Part shown: positions 1 through 8,749 of the stretch, in pieces
How the letters are laid out: the number at the start of each line of letters is the position of its first letter
How positions within the stretch are numbered: the stretch's first letter is position 1
DNA from: Candidatus Thiosymbion ectosymbiont of Catanema sp. Cochon2018
GTDB lineage: Bacteria > Pseudomonadota > Gammaproteobacteria > Chromatiales > Chromatiaceae
Assembly: GCA_011392765.1 (NCBI GenBank)
Contig: WYCW01000001.1
Location: 1,539,006 to 1,603,005 of the forward strand
Reading direction: 5' to 3'
Length of the DNA stretch: 64,000 nt
Made by a program: the position numbers and the translations under genes
Notes under the pieces: model-generated
The model's input: the letters and a program-made list of their open reading frames with translations, nothing else
The model's database searches: none
Told to the model about the DNA's origin: nothing

Positions 1-3
1 CTG

Positions 4-75
4 TCCGCAGATTATGCGGATTCTCGCAGATTGTTTCATTTTAATCTGTGGAAATCTGCGTAATCTGCGGATAAA
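4..75. repeat. Palindromic hairpin element (family A)
   Basis: A long inverted repeat around CCGCAGATTACGCAGATT and its complement. Full copies recur near 4889-4970, 23162-23236, 27601-27677, 45049-45124 and 50258-50335, with half copies near 715-760 and 838-875. It is non-coding; a transcript would fold into one long hairpin. Confidence 0.85.
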
Positions 76-193
76 AGAAAGTTGTCGGGCCAGGGTGCGT
101 CCGGACTGGTTTATACCTCTCGACGTCGGGGTACGCACCCAACCCAACCTCTAACTCAATGGCATCGAACTCTATTCTGCTCTGTTCGGTGTC

Positions 194-583
194 CTATTCC
201 TCACGATGCTCATCGAGCAACTGCTTGAATGCTTCCGGATCCTTCTTTTTCAGTTGCTCCAATCGAGATTTGGTTTCTTCTCTGAGATTACCGACATGCC
301 TTTTCTTGATCTCCTCGATTTCTTTCACCATTCTTTCCAGTCGAACAACCTGTTCGCCCTCTTTTTCTTCGGCAAGTGCCAGCACCACCTCGGACAAAAT
401 CCCGAGCTGCTTACCATAGCTGGCCACCTTCTCGACGACCTCCTGCTCGATCCGGTGGTTACCGGAAAAGTGGTACTGAGGAGAGAACAAACTCGTACTC
501 CGGCCCATGTCCAGGTTGACATCCCTACTCGAGGGCCCCTGGAGATTCAACCAGGGAAAAAACTGTGATAAAGACGGAATCAT
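194..583 (-). CDS. Hypothetical coiled-coil protein
   Basis: A 129-residue protein of unknown function. The start is well supported: a strong AGGAGGT ribosome-binding site lies about 6 nt upstream of the ATG at 583. The first 45 residues are poorly structured. Residues about 45-129 are highly charged and rich in Glu, Lys and Leu (for example VVRLERMVKEIEEIKKRH), predicting a long helix or coiled coil. No signal peptide or membrane segment is visible. It stands alone between repeats, so context gives no function. The plus-strand frames here are its shadows. Confidence 0.6.
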   Translation of the reverse strand: MIPSLSQFFPWLNLQGPSSRDVNLDMGRSTSLFSPQYHFSGNHRIEQEVVEKVASYGKQLGILSEVVLALAEEKEGEQVVRLERMVKEIEEIKKRHVGNLREETKSRLEQLKKKDPEAFKQLLDEHREE

Positions 584-1580
584 GTGGACCTCCTGTAAAT
601 GCTTTTTCGACCGACCCTACTACCCGGTTTCGATTGATACTGCCGGCTTTGACGCCGGAGTGTGAGAGCCGACCAGAAGCTGTGAATTTGCAATATCAGT
701 CGAAACCGGGTACTACTTTATCCGCAGATTACGCAGATTTCCACAGATGAAAAAATAAGATAATCCGTGAAAATCCAGCGAGGCTCTGCCTCAGACCGAC
801 GAGGGGTGAATTCTTGACTCGTTTCGGCGCCATCTTTTATCCGCAGATTACGCAGATTTTCGCAGATTATTTCCTAACGAGGCTTCGCCTCAGACCGACG
901 AGGCGTGACCAACCGCACCGAAGAACCACCGATGGACACGGATAAACACGGATTGTGATCCGTGTTTATCCGTGTCTGCCTCCGTGGTTCAAAGGATTTG
1001 CGATTCCTGCCCAACTAGAGGCAGAACTATTTTTGTGCAGCGCACAAACTTGACTCATCTGCAAAGATGCAGGTCCCTCAAGGAATCCTAGCGAGGCTTC
1101 GCCTCAGACCGACGAGGCGTAAATTCTTTTTAACCACAGAGGACACAGAGCACACAGAGATGGAAATGCGATTAGCCCAAGTAGAATGCGGTTGATTGAT
1201 CAATTTCAATGTCCGCCGTCCGGTCGAGGGTGTTAAACGCGATAGCGTCTGATTCTCTGTGTACTCTGTGTTCTCTGTGGTGAATAAAGAGAGGTCGCAA
1301 CAACTCGTACCCTGCGAGTGAGGCTTCGCCCGACCAGCACCCTGTGCGCGCAATCCATATTCTCGCGGTCCTCGATCCGCTCCCACTCGCAGCGTTCGGT
1401 TGCCACCGGGCGCCGCAGTCGTTTCTCTACATCGAGGACACGGCGGGCCATATTTGATTCGCCACAGAGAACACAGAGAGCACAGAGATGGGAAATAACG
1501 CCATGACACTAAGAGAAAGAACCCCTGCCTGTCGGCAGACAGGTTTGCGCCCTTAGCGTCCTGGCGCCTTAGAGACTGTC

Positions 1581-1687
1581 TATACTGCCACACGGCACAA
1601 TCTGCGCATTTCACTCCCTCTCCCTCCGGGAGAGGGCGGGGGTGAGGGGGAAATTCAAAAGCTCGGATCGTGCCGTGTGGCAGTATA
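1581..1687. repeat. MITE-like element, 18-bp perfect TIRs
   Basis: A 107-bp element bounded by TATACTGCCACACGGCAC and its exact reverse complement. The interior holds a purine/pyrimidine palindrome (CCCTCTCCCTCCGGGAGAGGG region). No coding capacity, so it would depend on a transposase elsewhere. Confidence 0.65.
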
Positions 1688-1809
1688 AAAAGGGACCGTA
1701 GGCTGGGTTGCGGCCAGGGACGGCCAAAACCCGGCAATAACCTGGGGTTCGTTCCTTGCCCCCCAGCCTACCGATTTAAAATCAATGTGTTAGTTTTTAG
1801 ACAGCCTCT

Positions 1810-1983
1810 TAGGGGGCGTTCTCAATTAATAAATCATCCAAGTGTTGTAGGCTGGGTAGCAAGGAACGAAACCCAGCTTTTCCGATCCGCAATACCGTGT
1901 GCTGGGTTTGGCCGTCCCTGGCCCTAACCCAGCCTACGGGCTTGATTTTTATGATGATTTGGCTCAATTGAGAACGCCCCCTA
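1810..1983. repeat. MITE-like element, TA-flanked (family F)
   Basis: A 174-bp element with perfect 18-bp terminal inverted repeats TAGGGGGCGTTCTCAATT, both ends starting at a TA dinucleotide. A near-identical second copy lies at 16025-16195. TA targeting is typical of IS630/mariner-type transposases, but no transposase is present here; that link is inference. Confidence 0.75.
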
Positions 1984-2064
1984 CCTGTCCCATTAGAGTT
2001 TCGCGACGAAGCTCGAGTTGGGCAGCGCATACCGAGTGAGAAGGGTGCAGTATGAGCCGAGCCC

Positions 2065-4020
2065 TCACCGTCGCTCCTCGAGCAGCCGGTCGATCGCCGC
2101 TAACCGTTGCCGGAAGTATTCGTCATACTGATCCATTCCGGCATCCTGGTACAGCTGCCAGGCATTCTCGGTGTGGCGCCGGGCCTTCTCTAGGCGCGCC
2201 GTGCCCGACTCGCGCTCTCCGAGGCGCCAAAGGGCGTTGCCCAGATTGTTTTGAGTCCTGGCCCAATCCAGGGGCACCCGCTCGCGGGTATACTCCTGCA
2301 AGGCGTCCCGGAAGGCGGCCACCGCTTGCTCCAACCGCGCGGTGCCCGACTCACGCTCTCCGAGTCTCATAAGGGCGTTGCCCAGATTGTTTTGAGTCCT
2401 GGCCCAATCCAGGGGCACCCGCTCGCGGGTATACTCCTGCAAGGCGTCCCGGAAGGCGGCCACCGCTTGCTCCAACCGCGCGGTGCCCGACTCGCGCTCC
2501 CCGAGTCCCGCAAGGGCGGTGCCCAGATTGTTTTGGGTGGTTGCCCACTGGAGGGGCACGCGTTCGCGGGTCCACTCCTGCAAGGCGTCCCGGTAGGCGG
2601 CCACCGCCTCTTCTAGGCGCGCGGTGCCCACCTCGCGTCCGCCGAGGGTCGCAAGAGCGACGCCCAGGTTGTTTTGGGTGGTTGCCCACTGCAGGGGCAC
2701 GCGGTCGCGGGTGAACTCCTGCAAGGCGGCCCGGTAGGCGGCCACCGCCTCTTCTAAGCGCGCCGTGCCCGATTCGCGTTCGCCGAGTCTCATAAGGGCG
2801 TTGCCCAGGTTGTTTTGGGTCATGGCCCACTGCAGGGGCACCTTCTCACGAGTGTACTCCTGCAAGGCAGCGCGGTAGGCGGCCACTGCCTCCTCTAAGC
2901 GCGCCGTGCCCGATTCGCGTTCCCCGAGCCTCAAAAGAGCGTTGCCCAGGTTGTTTTGGGTCCCGGCCCACTGCAGGGGCACCCGGTCGCGGGTGTACTC
3001 CTGCAAGGCGGTACGGAAGGCGGCCACCGCCTCCTCTAAGCGCGCCCTGCCCGCCTCACGCTCCCCGAGAATCCCAAGGGCGTTGCCCAGGTTGTTCTGG
3101 GTGGTGGCCCAATCCAGGGGCGCGCGTTTCCGGGGGTATTCCCCGAGCAGGTCCCGGTAGGCCCGGATCGCCTCCTCCAAGGCGGCGTTGTCTCCCTTCT
3201 CGTCACCTTGGCGGTAAAGTGCATTGGCATGTCGCTTCCGATAGGCCAACCGCTGTTCCGGCTTGGAATCGGGGACCAGTTCGGCGGCGGCGGCGAACCG
3301 TTCGGCGGCCTCCCGATAGCGCAACTGGATCAGAGAGAGCTCGCCCTGCTCGGCCCGGATCGCCGCCGCGGAGAGCCGGCGGCGGTCGAGCGACGCCTCC
3401 TCCGCCTCGATACCGGCCAGCTCCCGCTTTTCGGCCTGGTCCAGCAGGCTTTCAGCCCGGCCATGGTCGCCCGCTTCGATGGCGGTCCGGGCCTGGCCGA
3501 GCAGCGCCTGCGCTTCTAAGTCCCCGGTCTCCAACGCGGCCAGACGCTTCAGGGCCTGTTTGTGACGCTCGGCAATCTCACCCAGGCGCACCGGCCACTG
3601 CCCGGGCGGGACTTCCTCTTGCTCCAGGATCTCGAAGAATCTGCGCAGTGTTTGCCCCGTAACCTCGAGCCGGGCTTCGAGTTCGGCAAGCTTGGTCCGA
3701 TCGGCTATCAGTGCACGAAGCTGCTCGGGGGTGTAGCCCCTGGTGACGAAGATACTGCCGCTATTCGCACCGATCGCGACACCATTCCCGGAGGCCGAGA
3801 CAATGGTGCCAATTTCAACGGTGGGGCTGGGGCGCGGGGAATGTCCGGGTGGGTCGGTAGATACAGGTAGGTCCGGATCGCCGTTTTTCAGGGAAATCCA
3901 GATACCAAGGACGCCAAAAAAGATTGTGAGAAGAACGCCAAGAATCCCGAGCCACCCTCCGTTCTCACGTACCCACCCCGTCAGCTGGGAAATGGTTGGG
4001 AGGTGTTCGAATAGGTTCAT
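2065..4020 (-). CDS. Membrane-anchored tetratricopeptide-like repeat protein
   Basis: A 651-residue protein if started at the ATG at 4020 (an in-frame ATG at 4110 would add 30 residues, but MNLFEHLP gives a more natural N-terminus). Residues about 21-45 form one transmembrane helix (LGILGVLLTIFFGVLGIWIS), then a Pro-rich linker and an Ala/Glu-rich helical region. From about residue 310 there are seven tandem 44-residue units of the form TQNNLGNALxxLGERESGTA, a TPR-like repeat used for protein-protein contacts. The last units are nearly identical at the DNA level (132-bp period), suggesting recent unit duplication. Function unknown; likely an inner-membrane scaffold. Confidence 0.75.
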   Translation of the reverse strand: MNLFEHLPTISQLTGWVRENGGWLGILGVLLTIFFGVLGIWISLKNGDPDLPVSTDPPGHSPRPSPTVEIGTIVSASGNGVAIGANSGSIFVTRGYTPEQLRALIADRTKLAELEARLEVTGQTLRRFFEILEQEEVPPGQWPVRLGEIAERHKQALKRLAALETGDLEAQALLGQARTAIEAGDHGRAESLLDQAEKRELAGIEAEEASLDRRRLSAAAIRAEQGELSLIQLRYREAAERFAAAAELVPDSKPEQRLAYRKRHANALYRQGDEKGDNAALEEAIRAYRDLLGEYPRKRAPLDWATTQNNLGNALGILGEREAGRARLEEAVAAFRTALQEYTRDRVPLQWAGTQNNLGNALLRLGERESGTARLEEAVAAYRAALQEYTREKVPLQWAMTQNNLGNALMRLGERESGTARLEEAVAAYRAALQEFTRDRVPLQWATTQNNLGVALATLGGREVGTARLEEAVAAYRDALQEWTRERVPLQWATTQNNLGTALAGLGERESGTARLEQAVAAFRDALQEYTRERVPLDWARTQNNLGNALMRLGERESGTARLEQAVAAFRDALQEYTRERVPLDWARTQNNLGNALWRLGERESGTARLEKARRHTENAWQLYQDAGMDQYDEYFRQRLAAIDRLLEERR

Positions 4021-4101
4021 GGCGGCTCGTCGTAAGCTCAGGAAGGCCAGCATATCGCAACGGGCGGAAGGGAAGCCATCTGGAAGTCGGAGTCTATAGG
4101 C

Positions 4102-4300
4102 CAATGCCATTAAGTCAGCTGTTGGCCACTTAGAGAAAACTACGAATCACGCGAATTTCCGCGAATAAGATCCCTCCCTTTGGTTCGGGACGACGGTTTC
4201 GCGAGGATTCGCGTGATTCGTAGGTTGGGCAAAGCCCGCCAGGGACGGTGGGCGTGCCCAACACTACGACAAGCGGCCGGCAGCTAACTTAATGGCATTG
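4102..4300. mobile_element. IS4-like MITE with 10-bp target duplication
   Basis: A 199-bp non-coding element starting CAATGCCATTAAGT and ending with its complement CTTAATGGCATTG. It is flanked on both sides by GTCTATAGGC (4092-4101 and 4301-4310), a clean 10-bp target duplication. The same ends occur at 25547-25819 and 44138-44369, with solo ends near 26739, 29004, 45252 and 50532. Duplication length and end sequence recall IS4-family elements, which is an inference. Confidence 0.8.
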
Positions 4301-4888
4301 GTCTATAGGCTGGGTCGAGCACAGCGGAATCCGGCACAGGTAGCGCAGGCGTCCCGCCTGCAGTGATAAATGCGGAATGAGGATGGGGGAGCCGCGTGTA
4401 CCCACCAATTCTGTACTGGTGGCTGTAGGATGCGGTGAGCGCGGTATACCGTAGCAGGATGACACCGGTCCCGACCGCGAACCGCATCGATGGTGCTAGG
4501 GTCCTTGACGGACCCGCATCTTTGATGAGTGAGACAAGTTTGCGTGCTGCACAAAAACATTTCTGCCTCTTGCTTGGGTGGGAATCGCAAATCCTTTGAA
4601 CCACGGATGGACACAGATAAACACGGATCACGTCCGTGTTTATTCATGTCTGCCTCCGTGGTTCTTCGGTGCGGTTCGTTACCCGACCTGACCGGGATCA
4701 GCCAGCGAAGTTGGGAGCGCCGCAGCCCTTCTTCCCTTGGGGGAGGAGAAGGGCACGTCTCGTCGGTCTGAGGCGAAGCCTCGTTAGGATCCTTGAGGGA
4801 CCCGAATCTTTACCAATGAGTCAAGTTTGTGCACGGCACAAAAACTCACCTCTCCTCATGCAGCACTTGGGGGTATTGCGCCCATTGC
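4301..4888. repeat. Intergenic repeats
   Basis: No gene seen. From 4757 to about 4978 lies a composite element: unit B, then the unit GGATCCTTGAGGGACCCG (family C), then hairpin A. The same composite occurs at 27507-27738, 44990-45234 (inverted) and 50152-50393. Confidence 0.65.
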
Positions 4889-4901
4889 TTTTATCCGCAG
4901 A

Positions 4902-5579
4902 TTACGCAGATTTTCGCAGATTATTTCTATTCTTAATCTGCGAAAATCTGCGTAATCTGCGGATAACAAGTTTGTTCGCTGTATTTCCCCCCTTCCGCAC
5001 ATAGATCCGCGCTTCTGTCGCGATCATATCCAGGGGTATATCCCAGGGGTTCGGCGTCAGTGCCTCTACCCGCTGGCATTCGTGGGCGATGCCGATCAGC
5101 CGGGGGCGGCGCCAGTGGCGGCGTCGGCGCAGGTAGGCCAGGGTGCGGTCGTAATAGCCGCCCCCCATGCCCAACCGGTTGCACTCGGCGTCGAAGCCGA
5201 CGAGTGGGACCAGCAGCAGGTCCAGGGCCCAGGGCAGCCGGGTGCGCCGGTTGCGCAGCCGGGGCTCGGGAATGCCGAAGCGGTTGTTTACCAGCGGGTC
5301 GCCCGGACGGTATTCGAGAAACCAGAGCTTCCGTTGCGGATGAGGCCGGACCAGGGGAAGAAAGCAGGATTTGTGGCGGGCACGGACCGGCCGCAACAGG
5401 GGGAAAGGATCGATCTCGCCGTTCGTGCTCCGGTAGGCGCCGACGCGGCGGGCCCGTAGGAAGGCGATCTGTTTGCCCAGCGAACGAGCGAGAGCACGGG
5501 CGTGACGCCGTTGTGCGGCGGGACCGAGCGCATTGCGGGCGGCCCGCAGGCGGCGTCTGAGGGTATGGACAGGGGGCAT
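4902..5579 (-). CDS. ygfA: 5-formyltetrahydrofolate cyclo-ligase
   Basis: This folate enzyme converts 5-formyl-THF to 5,10-methenyl-THF using ATP. The family signature is clear: LVPLVGFDAECNRLGMGGGY with the following YDRTLAY, and an Arg-rich N-terminus (RRRLRAARN) for phosphate binding. I chose the ATG at 5579 because an upstream ATG at 5603 would lie inside the 6S RNA gene. The gene follows 6S RNA and zapA as in E. coli (zapA-ssrS-ygfA). The C-terminal 20 or so residues (from about KLVIRRLRRF) are translated from the inserted hairpin A element, which also supplies the stop codon, so the native tail has been replaced. Confidence 0.9.
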   Translation of the reverse strand: MPPVHTLRRRLRAARNALGPAAQRRHARALARSLGKQIAFLRARRVGAYRSTNGEIDPFPLLRPVRARHKSCFLPLVRPHPQRKLWFLEYRPGDPLVNNRFGIPEPRLRNRRTRLPWALDLLLVPLVGFDAECNRLGMGGGYYDRTLAYLRRRRHWRRPRLIGIAHECQRVEALTPNPWDIPLDMIATEARIYVRKGGNTANKLVIRRLRRFSQIKNRNNLRKSA

Positions 5580-5599
5580 AGAGGTACGAGGGCGGAGCG

Positions 5600-5788
5600 A
5601 CATCCCCCGCAGATGCCGACATGGACCTTTGTTCTTGAACCGAACAGTTCAAGTGGGAGCCGGGGAGTAGGCTTCAGGCTTCCCGCTATGGGCGGACATG
5701 CACAACGGCTTCATCCCGTTTGCCCCCAGGGTACGATTTAGGCTCAAGAAAATACCCAGGCCGCTCGCGTACACCGCAGGGGATGTCA
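5600..5788 (-). ncRNA. ssrS: 6S RNA
   Basis: Lies between zapA and ygfA, the conserved position of the RNA-polymerase-binding 6S RNA. On the minus strand the ends pair (CATCCCCTGC near 5788 with GCGGGGGATG near 5601) to close the terminal stem. A CTTGAAC...GTTCAAG hairpin near the 3' end (5634-5653) matches the conserved 3' arm hairpin. A perfect TATAAT -10 box sits at 5803-5798. Length about 189 nt is normal. It is probably cotranscribed with ygfA. End points are approximate. Confidence 0.85.
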
Positions 5789-5797
5789 CGGATGGAG

Positions 5798-5803
5798 ATT
5801 ATA
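5798..5803 (-). promoter_or_regulatory. -10 box of the 6S RNA promoter
   Basis: TATAAT on the minus strand about 10 nt upstream of the predicted 6S RNA 5' end. No good -35 hexamer is evident at 16-18 bp. Confidence 0.6.
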
Positions 5804-5821
5804 CCCTTTTGCCTTGTGCGT

Positions 5822-6124
5822 CTATTCTTGTGTTGCGAGGGCATCGCCGACCCGCTGTTGGAGATTCTCCAGGCGCCGTTCGAGATCCTGATCGCTCGGC
5901 GCCTGCCCACTCCGGATCTTGATCAACTCATAGGCGATATTCAGCGCCGCCATGACTGCTATCCGGTCGGCACCGACGATGCGCCCGGTTTGCCGGAGCT
6001 CGCGCATCCGTTGGTCCAGCATGCGCGCGGACTCGCGCAGGCCCGCCTCTTTGTCCGGCTCGCAGGAAATCCGATATTCTTTGTCTAGAATCCGGACCGA
6101 GACGGCAATGGGCTCATCACTCAT
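5822..6124 (-). CDS. zapA: Cell division protein ZapA
   Basis: A 100-residue FtsZ-associated protein that bundles FtsZ protofilaments at the division ring. The N-terminus (MSDEPIAVSVRILDKEYRIS) is the ZapA fold's beta strand with the conserved C/S-PxxE region, followed by the dimerisation helix and a C-terminal coiled coil (DQDLERRLENLQQRV). The start at 6124 overlaps the stop of the upstream ZapB-like gene by ATGA, indicating translational coupling. 6S RNA follows. Confidence 0.93.
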   Translation of the reverse strand: MSDEPIAVSVRILDKEYRISCEPDKEAGLRESARMLDQRMRELRQTGRIVGADRIAVMAALNIAYELIKIRSGQAPSDQDLERRLENLQQRVGDALATQE

Positions 6125-6330
6125 AGTTCCTCCTCCATGGATTTCAGACGCGAAATCATGGTTTCCACGCGACTTCGGGCCGACTCGGTTTTTTCGATGA
6201 ACCCGGCGCGCTCCGCGACCAGCTGCTCTTGCTGCGTACGCAACGAGTCGTTTTCTTCTCTGAGTTGACGGCAGGTGCGGATCAGCTCCTCCACTTGCCG
6301 TTCCAGGGTGTCGAGGTCGAAATTCGGCAC
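6121..6330 (-). CDS. ZapB-like small coiled-coil protein (TIGR02449 type)
   Basis: A 69-residue protein that is almost wholly coiled coil (LERQVEELIRTCRQLREEN and onward). Proteins of this kind sit just upstream of zapA in many gammaproteobacteria and are assigned to TIGR02449; a ZapB-like role in Z-ring stabilisation is inferred from position and structure. Its TGA overlaps the zapA ATG. It is divergent from ygfB, so promoters for both sides must lie in 6331-6468. Confidence 0.85.
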   Translation of the reverse strand: MPNFDLDTLERQVEELIRTCRQLREENDSLRTQQEQLVAERAGFIEKTESARSRVETMISRLKSMEEEL

Positions 6331-6468
6331 AGGCTATACTTCCCAAAGGGGCAACCCGGCGCACTATAGAAGGCAGCGGCGTCGGGGTCAATGTCGGACC
6401 GGCCCTGATTGCGCGCCGTGCTATGATGGATATAGCCTTCCTGCGGTTTCCGGCGCCGACCTCCAGCG

Positions 6469-7026
6469 ATGCAGAATTCGGATTCTTCCACTTTTTATCA
6501 TGAGCTCAATGGGCACCTCGCCGCCTCCGAGCTGGGCCCCAGTGCCGCCGAGGCCCACGGTATGCTGTGCGCCATGCTGTGTGCCGGGAAACCGCAGGCG
6601 GCGGAGTCCTGGATCGCCGAACTGTTGGCGGGCACCGATGCTGCCGATCGCTCGACCCAGGCCTGCCGACGTTCCCTGCAAGACCTGGCGGCGCGTACCC
6701 GCGCAGGGATCACGGACCCGCAGCTCGATTTCATGCCCCTGTTGCCCGATGACTCGGTGCCCCTGGCGGAGCGGGCGGTGGGCCTCTACGATTGGAGCCG
6801 CGGCTTTCTCTACGGCCTCGGACTGGCCGGGCTGGATGTGAGCCGGCTCTCGGGACCGGCGCGGGAGGCCTGCGACGACTTTGCCGCCATCACCCACCTC
6901 GATCTTAAGGACCTGGACGATTCCGAGGAAAACGAGCAGGCCCTGGCGGAGCTGACGGAGTTCGTCCGGGTAGCGACCCTGCTGGTTTATGAGGAACAGG
7001 GCCGTGCGGTGGAGACCGGTACATGA
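6469..7026 (+). CDS. ygfB: UPF0149 family protein YgfB
   Basis: A 185-residue YgfB/YecA-type protein. Conserved features are the N-terminal SAAEAHGMLCAMLCAG segment and the YDWSRGFLYGLGLAG core. It is first in the ygfB-pepP-ubiH-ubiI order known from E. coli and overlaps the pepP start by 4 nt (ATGA). The molecular role is poorly defined; some homologues influence gene expression and beta-lactam tolerance. Confidence 0.93.
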   Translation: MQNSDSSTFYHELNGHLAASELGPSAAEAHGMLCAMLCAGKPQAAESWIAELLAGTDAADRSTQACRRSLQDLAARTRAGITDPQLDFMPLLPDDSVPLAERAVGLYDWSRGFLYGLGLAGLDVSRLSGPAREACDDFAAITHLDLKDLDDSEENEQALAELTEFVRVATLLVYEEQGRAVETGT

Positions 7027-8342
7027 CCACAGCGGAATACAAACGCCGCCGCCGGCGGTTGGCCGCCGCGATGAAGCCCGGCAGCATTGCCCTCCTGGCG
7101 GCGGCCCCCGAATCGGTGCGCAATCGGGATGTGCATTACCCCTACCGCCAGGACAGCGATTTTTCCTATGTGACGGGGTTCCCCGAGCCGGAGGCGCTGG
7201 CGGTGCTGGTTCCGGGGCGCAAGAAAGGCGAACTGGTGATCTTTTGTCGGCCGCGCGATTCCGAGCGGGAGCTGTGGGAGGGAGGACGCGCCGGGGTCAA
7301 GGGGGCCCGGCGGAACTTCAGCGCCGACGAGGCCCACCCGATCGAGAAGCTGGACAAGGTCCTGCCCAAACTGCTCGAAGACCGGGATCGGGTCTACTAT
7401 CCGGTAGGCGCGAACCCGGCGCTCGACCGGCGCCTGATGAAATGGGTCAATGTGGTACGGGGCAAGGCGCGCGCCGGAGTACGCGCGCCGACGGAGTTCG
7501 TGGTCTTAGAAAAATTGCTGTCCGAGCAGCGGATTCTCAAAAGCAAGGCTGAGCTCAAGGTCATCCGGCAGGCGGTCCGGATCTCCGCCGAGGCGCACCG
7601 CCGGATAATGCGTTGGTGTCGGCCCGGACTGTCGGAGTATCAACTCGAGGCCGAATTCGTACGGATCTGCGCCTCCCAGGGGGGGCGTTTTCAGGCCTAT
7701 CCCCCGATTGTCGGCAGTGGCGCGAATGCCTGCGTGCTGCACTATGTGGATAACCACCACCGACTCGAAGACGGGGATCTGGTGCTCATCGATGCCGGCT
7801 GCGAGCTGGAAGGCTATGCCTCGGATATTACCCGCACCTTTCCGGTCAACGGCCGCTTCAGCCCGCCCCAGCGGGAGCTCTACGAGCTGGTGTTGGCGGC
7901 CCAGGAGGCGGCCATCGCCAAGGCGGTGCCCGGCAACCGCTGGAATGATATTCACAAGGCCGCCGTGCGTACCCTGACCGAGGGACTGGTGGAGCTGGGA
8001 ATCCTCGCAGGCGGCAGGAAGGCGATACCCAAGCTCATCAAGAAGGAAAAGTACAAGCCCTATTTCATGCACCGCACGGGCCACTGGCTGGGTATGGATG
8101 TCCACGACGTCGGGGACTACCGGGTCGGCGGCAAGTGGCGACGGCTCGAACCCGGCATGGTGCTCACGGTGGAGCCCGGGCTCTATATCCCGGCGGATCG
8201 CACCGAGGTCCCTTCTCGCTACCACAACATCGGCATCCGGATCGAGGACGATGTCCTGATTACCGCCGAGGGCAATGAGGTCTTGTCCATGCGCGCCCCC
8301 AAGACAGTCGCGGAGATCGAGGCGTGTATGAGTGATGAGTGA
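7023..8342 (+). CDS. pepP: Xaa-Pro aminopeptidase II
   Basis: A 439-residue metalloaminopeptidase that removes N-terminal residues preceding proline. It has the N-terminal creatinase-like domain (about 1-170) and the C-terminal pita-bread M24 domain. Metal ligands are visible in LIDAGCELEGYASDITRTFP, the HRTGHWLGMDVHDVG segment, TVEPGLYIP and the final RIEDDV. It overlaps ygfB by 4 nt. The 3' end is followed by a second, diverged copy of its last 55 codons (8500-8667) and a 140-bp repeat. Confidence 0.95.
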   Translation: MTTAEYKRRRRRLAAAMKPGSIALLAAAPESVRNRDVHYPYRQDSDFSYVTGFPEPEALAVLVPGRKKGELVIFCRPRDSERELWEGGRAGVKGARRNFSADEAHPIEKLDKVLPKLLEDRDRVYYPVGANPALDRRLMKWVNVVRGKARAGVRAPTEFVVLEKLLSEQRILKSKAELKVIRQAVRISAEAHRRIMRWCRPGLSEYQLEAEFVRICASQGGRFQAYPPIVGSGANACVLHYVDNHHRLEDGDLVLIDAGCELEGYASDITRTFPVNGRFSPPQRELYELVLAAQEAAIAKAVPGNRWNDIHKAAVRTLTEGLVELGILAGGRKAIPKLIKKEKYKPYFMHRTGHWLGMDVHDVGDYRVGGKWRRLEPGMVLTVEPGLYIPADRTEVPSRYHNIGIRIEDDVLITAEGNEVLSMRAPKTVAEIEACMSDE

Positions 8343-8355
8343 TGAGTGATGAATT

Positions 8356-8495
8356 GGGTAGGCTGGGTTAGGCGCGTGCTGCAATGTTGGCGTGTAGCGG
8401 CAAGGTCGAACGCGCCGTAACCCAGCACCACACACGGACAACTCATGAATGGTGATGCTGGGTTTCGTACCTCAACCCAGCCTACGGGCTACGGG
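8356..8495. repeat. Direct repeat, copy 1 (TAGGCTGGGTTAGGC type)
   Basis: About 140 bp repeated almost exactly at 9226-9360. The two copies flank the partial pepP duplicate and the DUF3268 gene, so recombination between them would delete that segment. Related shorter units lie at 1850-1940, 16050-16160 and 27742-27808. Confidence 0.8.
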
Positions 8496-8499
8496 CTAC

Positions 8500-8667
8500 G
8501 GGCTGTATCTCCCGGCGGATCGTAGCGAGGTCCCCGAGTGCTATCGCAACATCGGCATCCGGATCGAGGAGGATGTCCTGATTGTCGCCGAGGGCAACGA
8601 GGTCTTGTCCGACCGCACACCCAAGACGGTCGCGGATATCGAGTCCTGGATGTCCGATGACATCTGA
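8500..8667 (+). pseudogene. Partial duplicate of the pepP 3' end
   Basis: Translates in frame to the last 55 residues of PepP, including GLYLPADRSEV, NIGIRIEEDVL and AEGNEVLS, with roughly three quarters identity to the intact copy. It lacks the rest of the enzyme and so is not functional. The divergence suggests it came from a different pepP allele rather than a fresh tandem duplication. Confidence 0.8.
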
Positions 8668-8749
8668 TTTGAACCGCAAAGGCACAAAGGGCACATCTGT
8701 TGCAGATTCTCAATGCCGGAGCAACGGCCCAACGAGCGCCCAAGCCCAA

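Larger units (their letters stand above)
584..2064. repeat. Gene-free stretch of dispersed repeats
   Basis: I see no credible gene. The stretch holds half copies of hairpin family A (715-760, 838-875), several copies of a small stem-loop unit around CTCGTCGGTCTGAGGC (family B; about 778-805, 885-910, 1089-1121), 'ACCACAGAGGACACAGAG' type repeats at 1130-1300 and 1440-1500, and two elements with perfect terminal inverted repeats listed separately. Confidence 0.7.

Noticed and set aside
1078-1737. 219-codon minus-strand ORF
   Set aside because: Made of the ACCACAGAGGACACAGAG and B repeats and a MITE; no domain or start signal.
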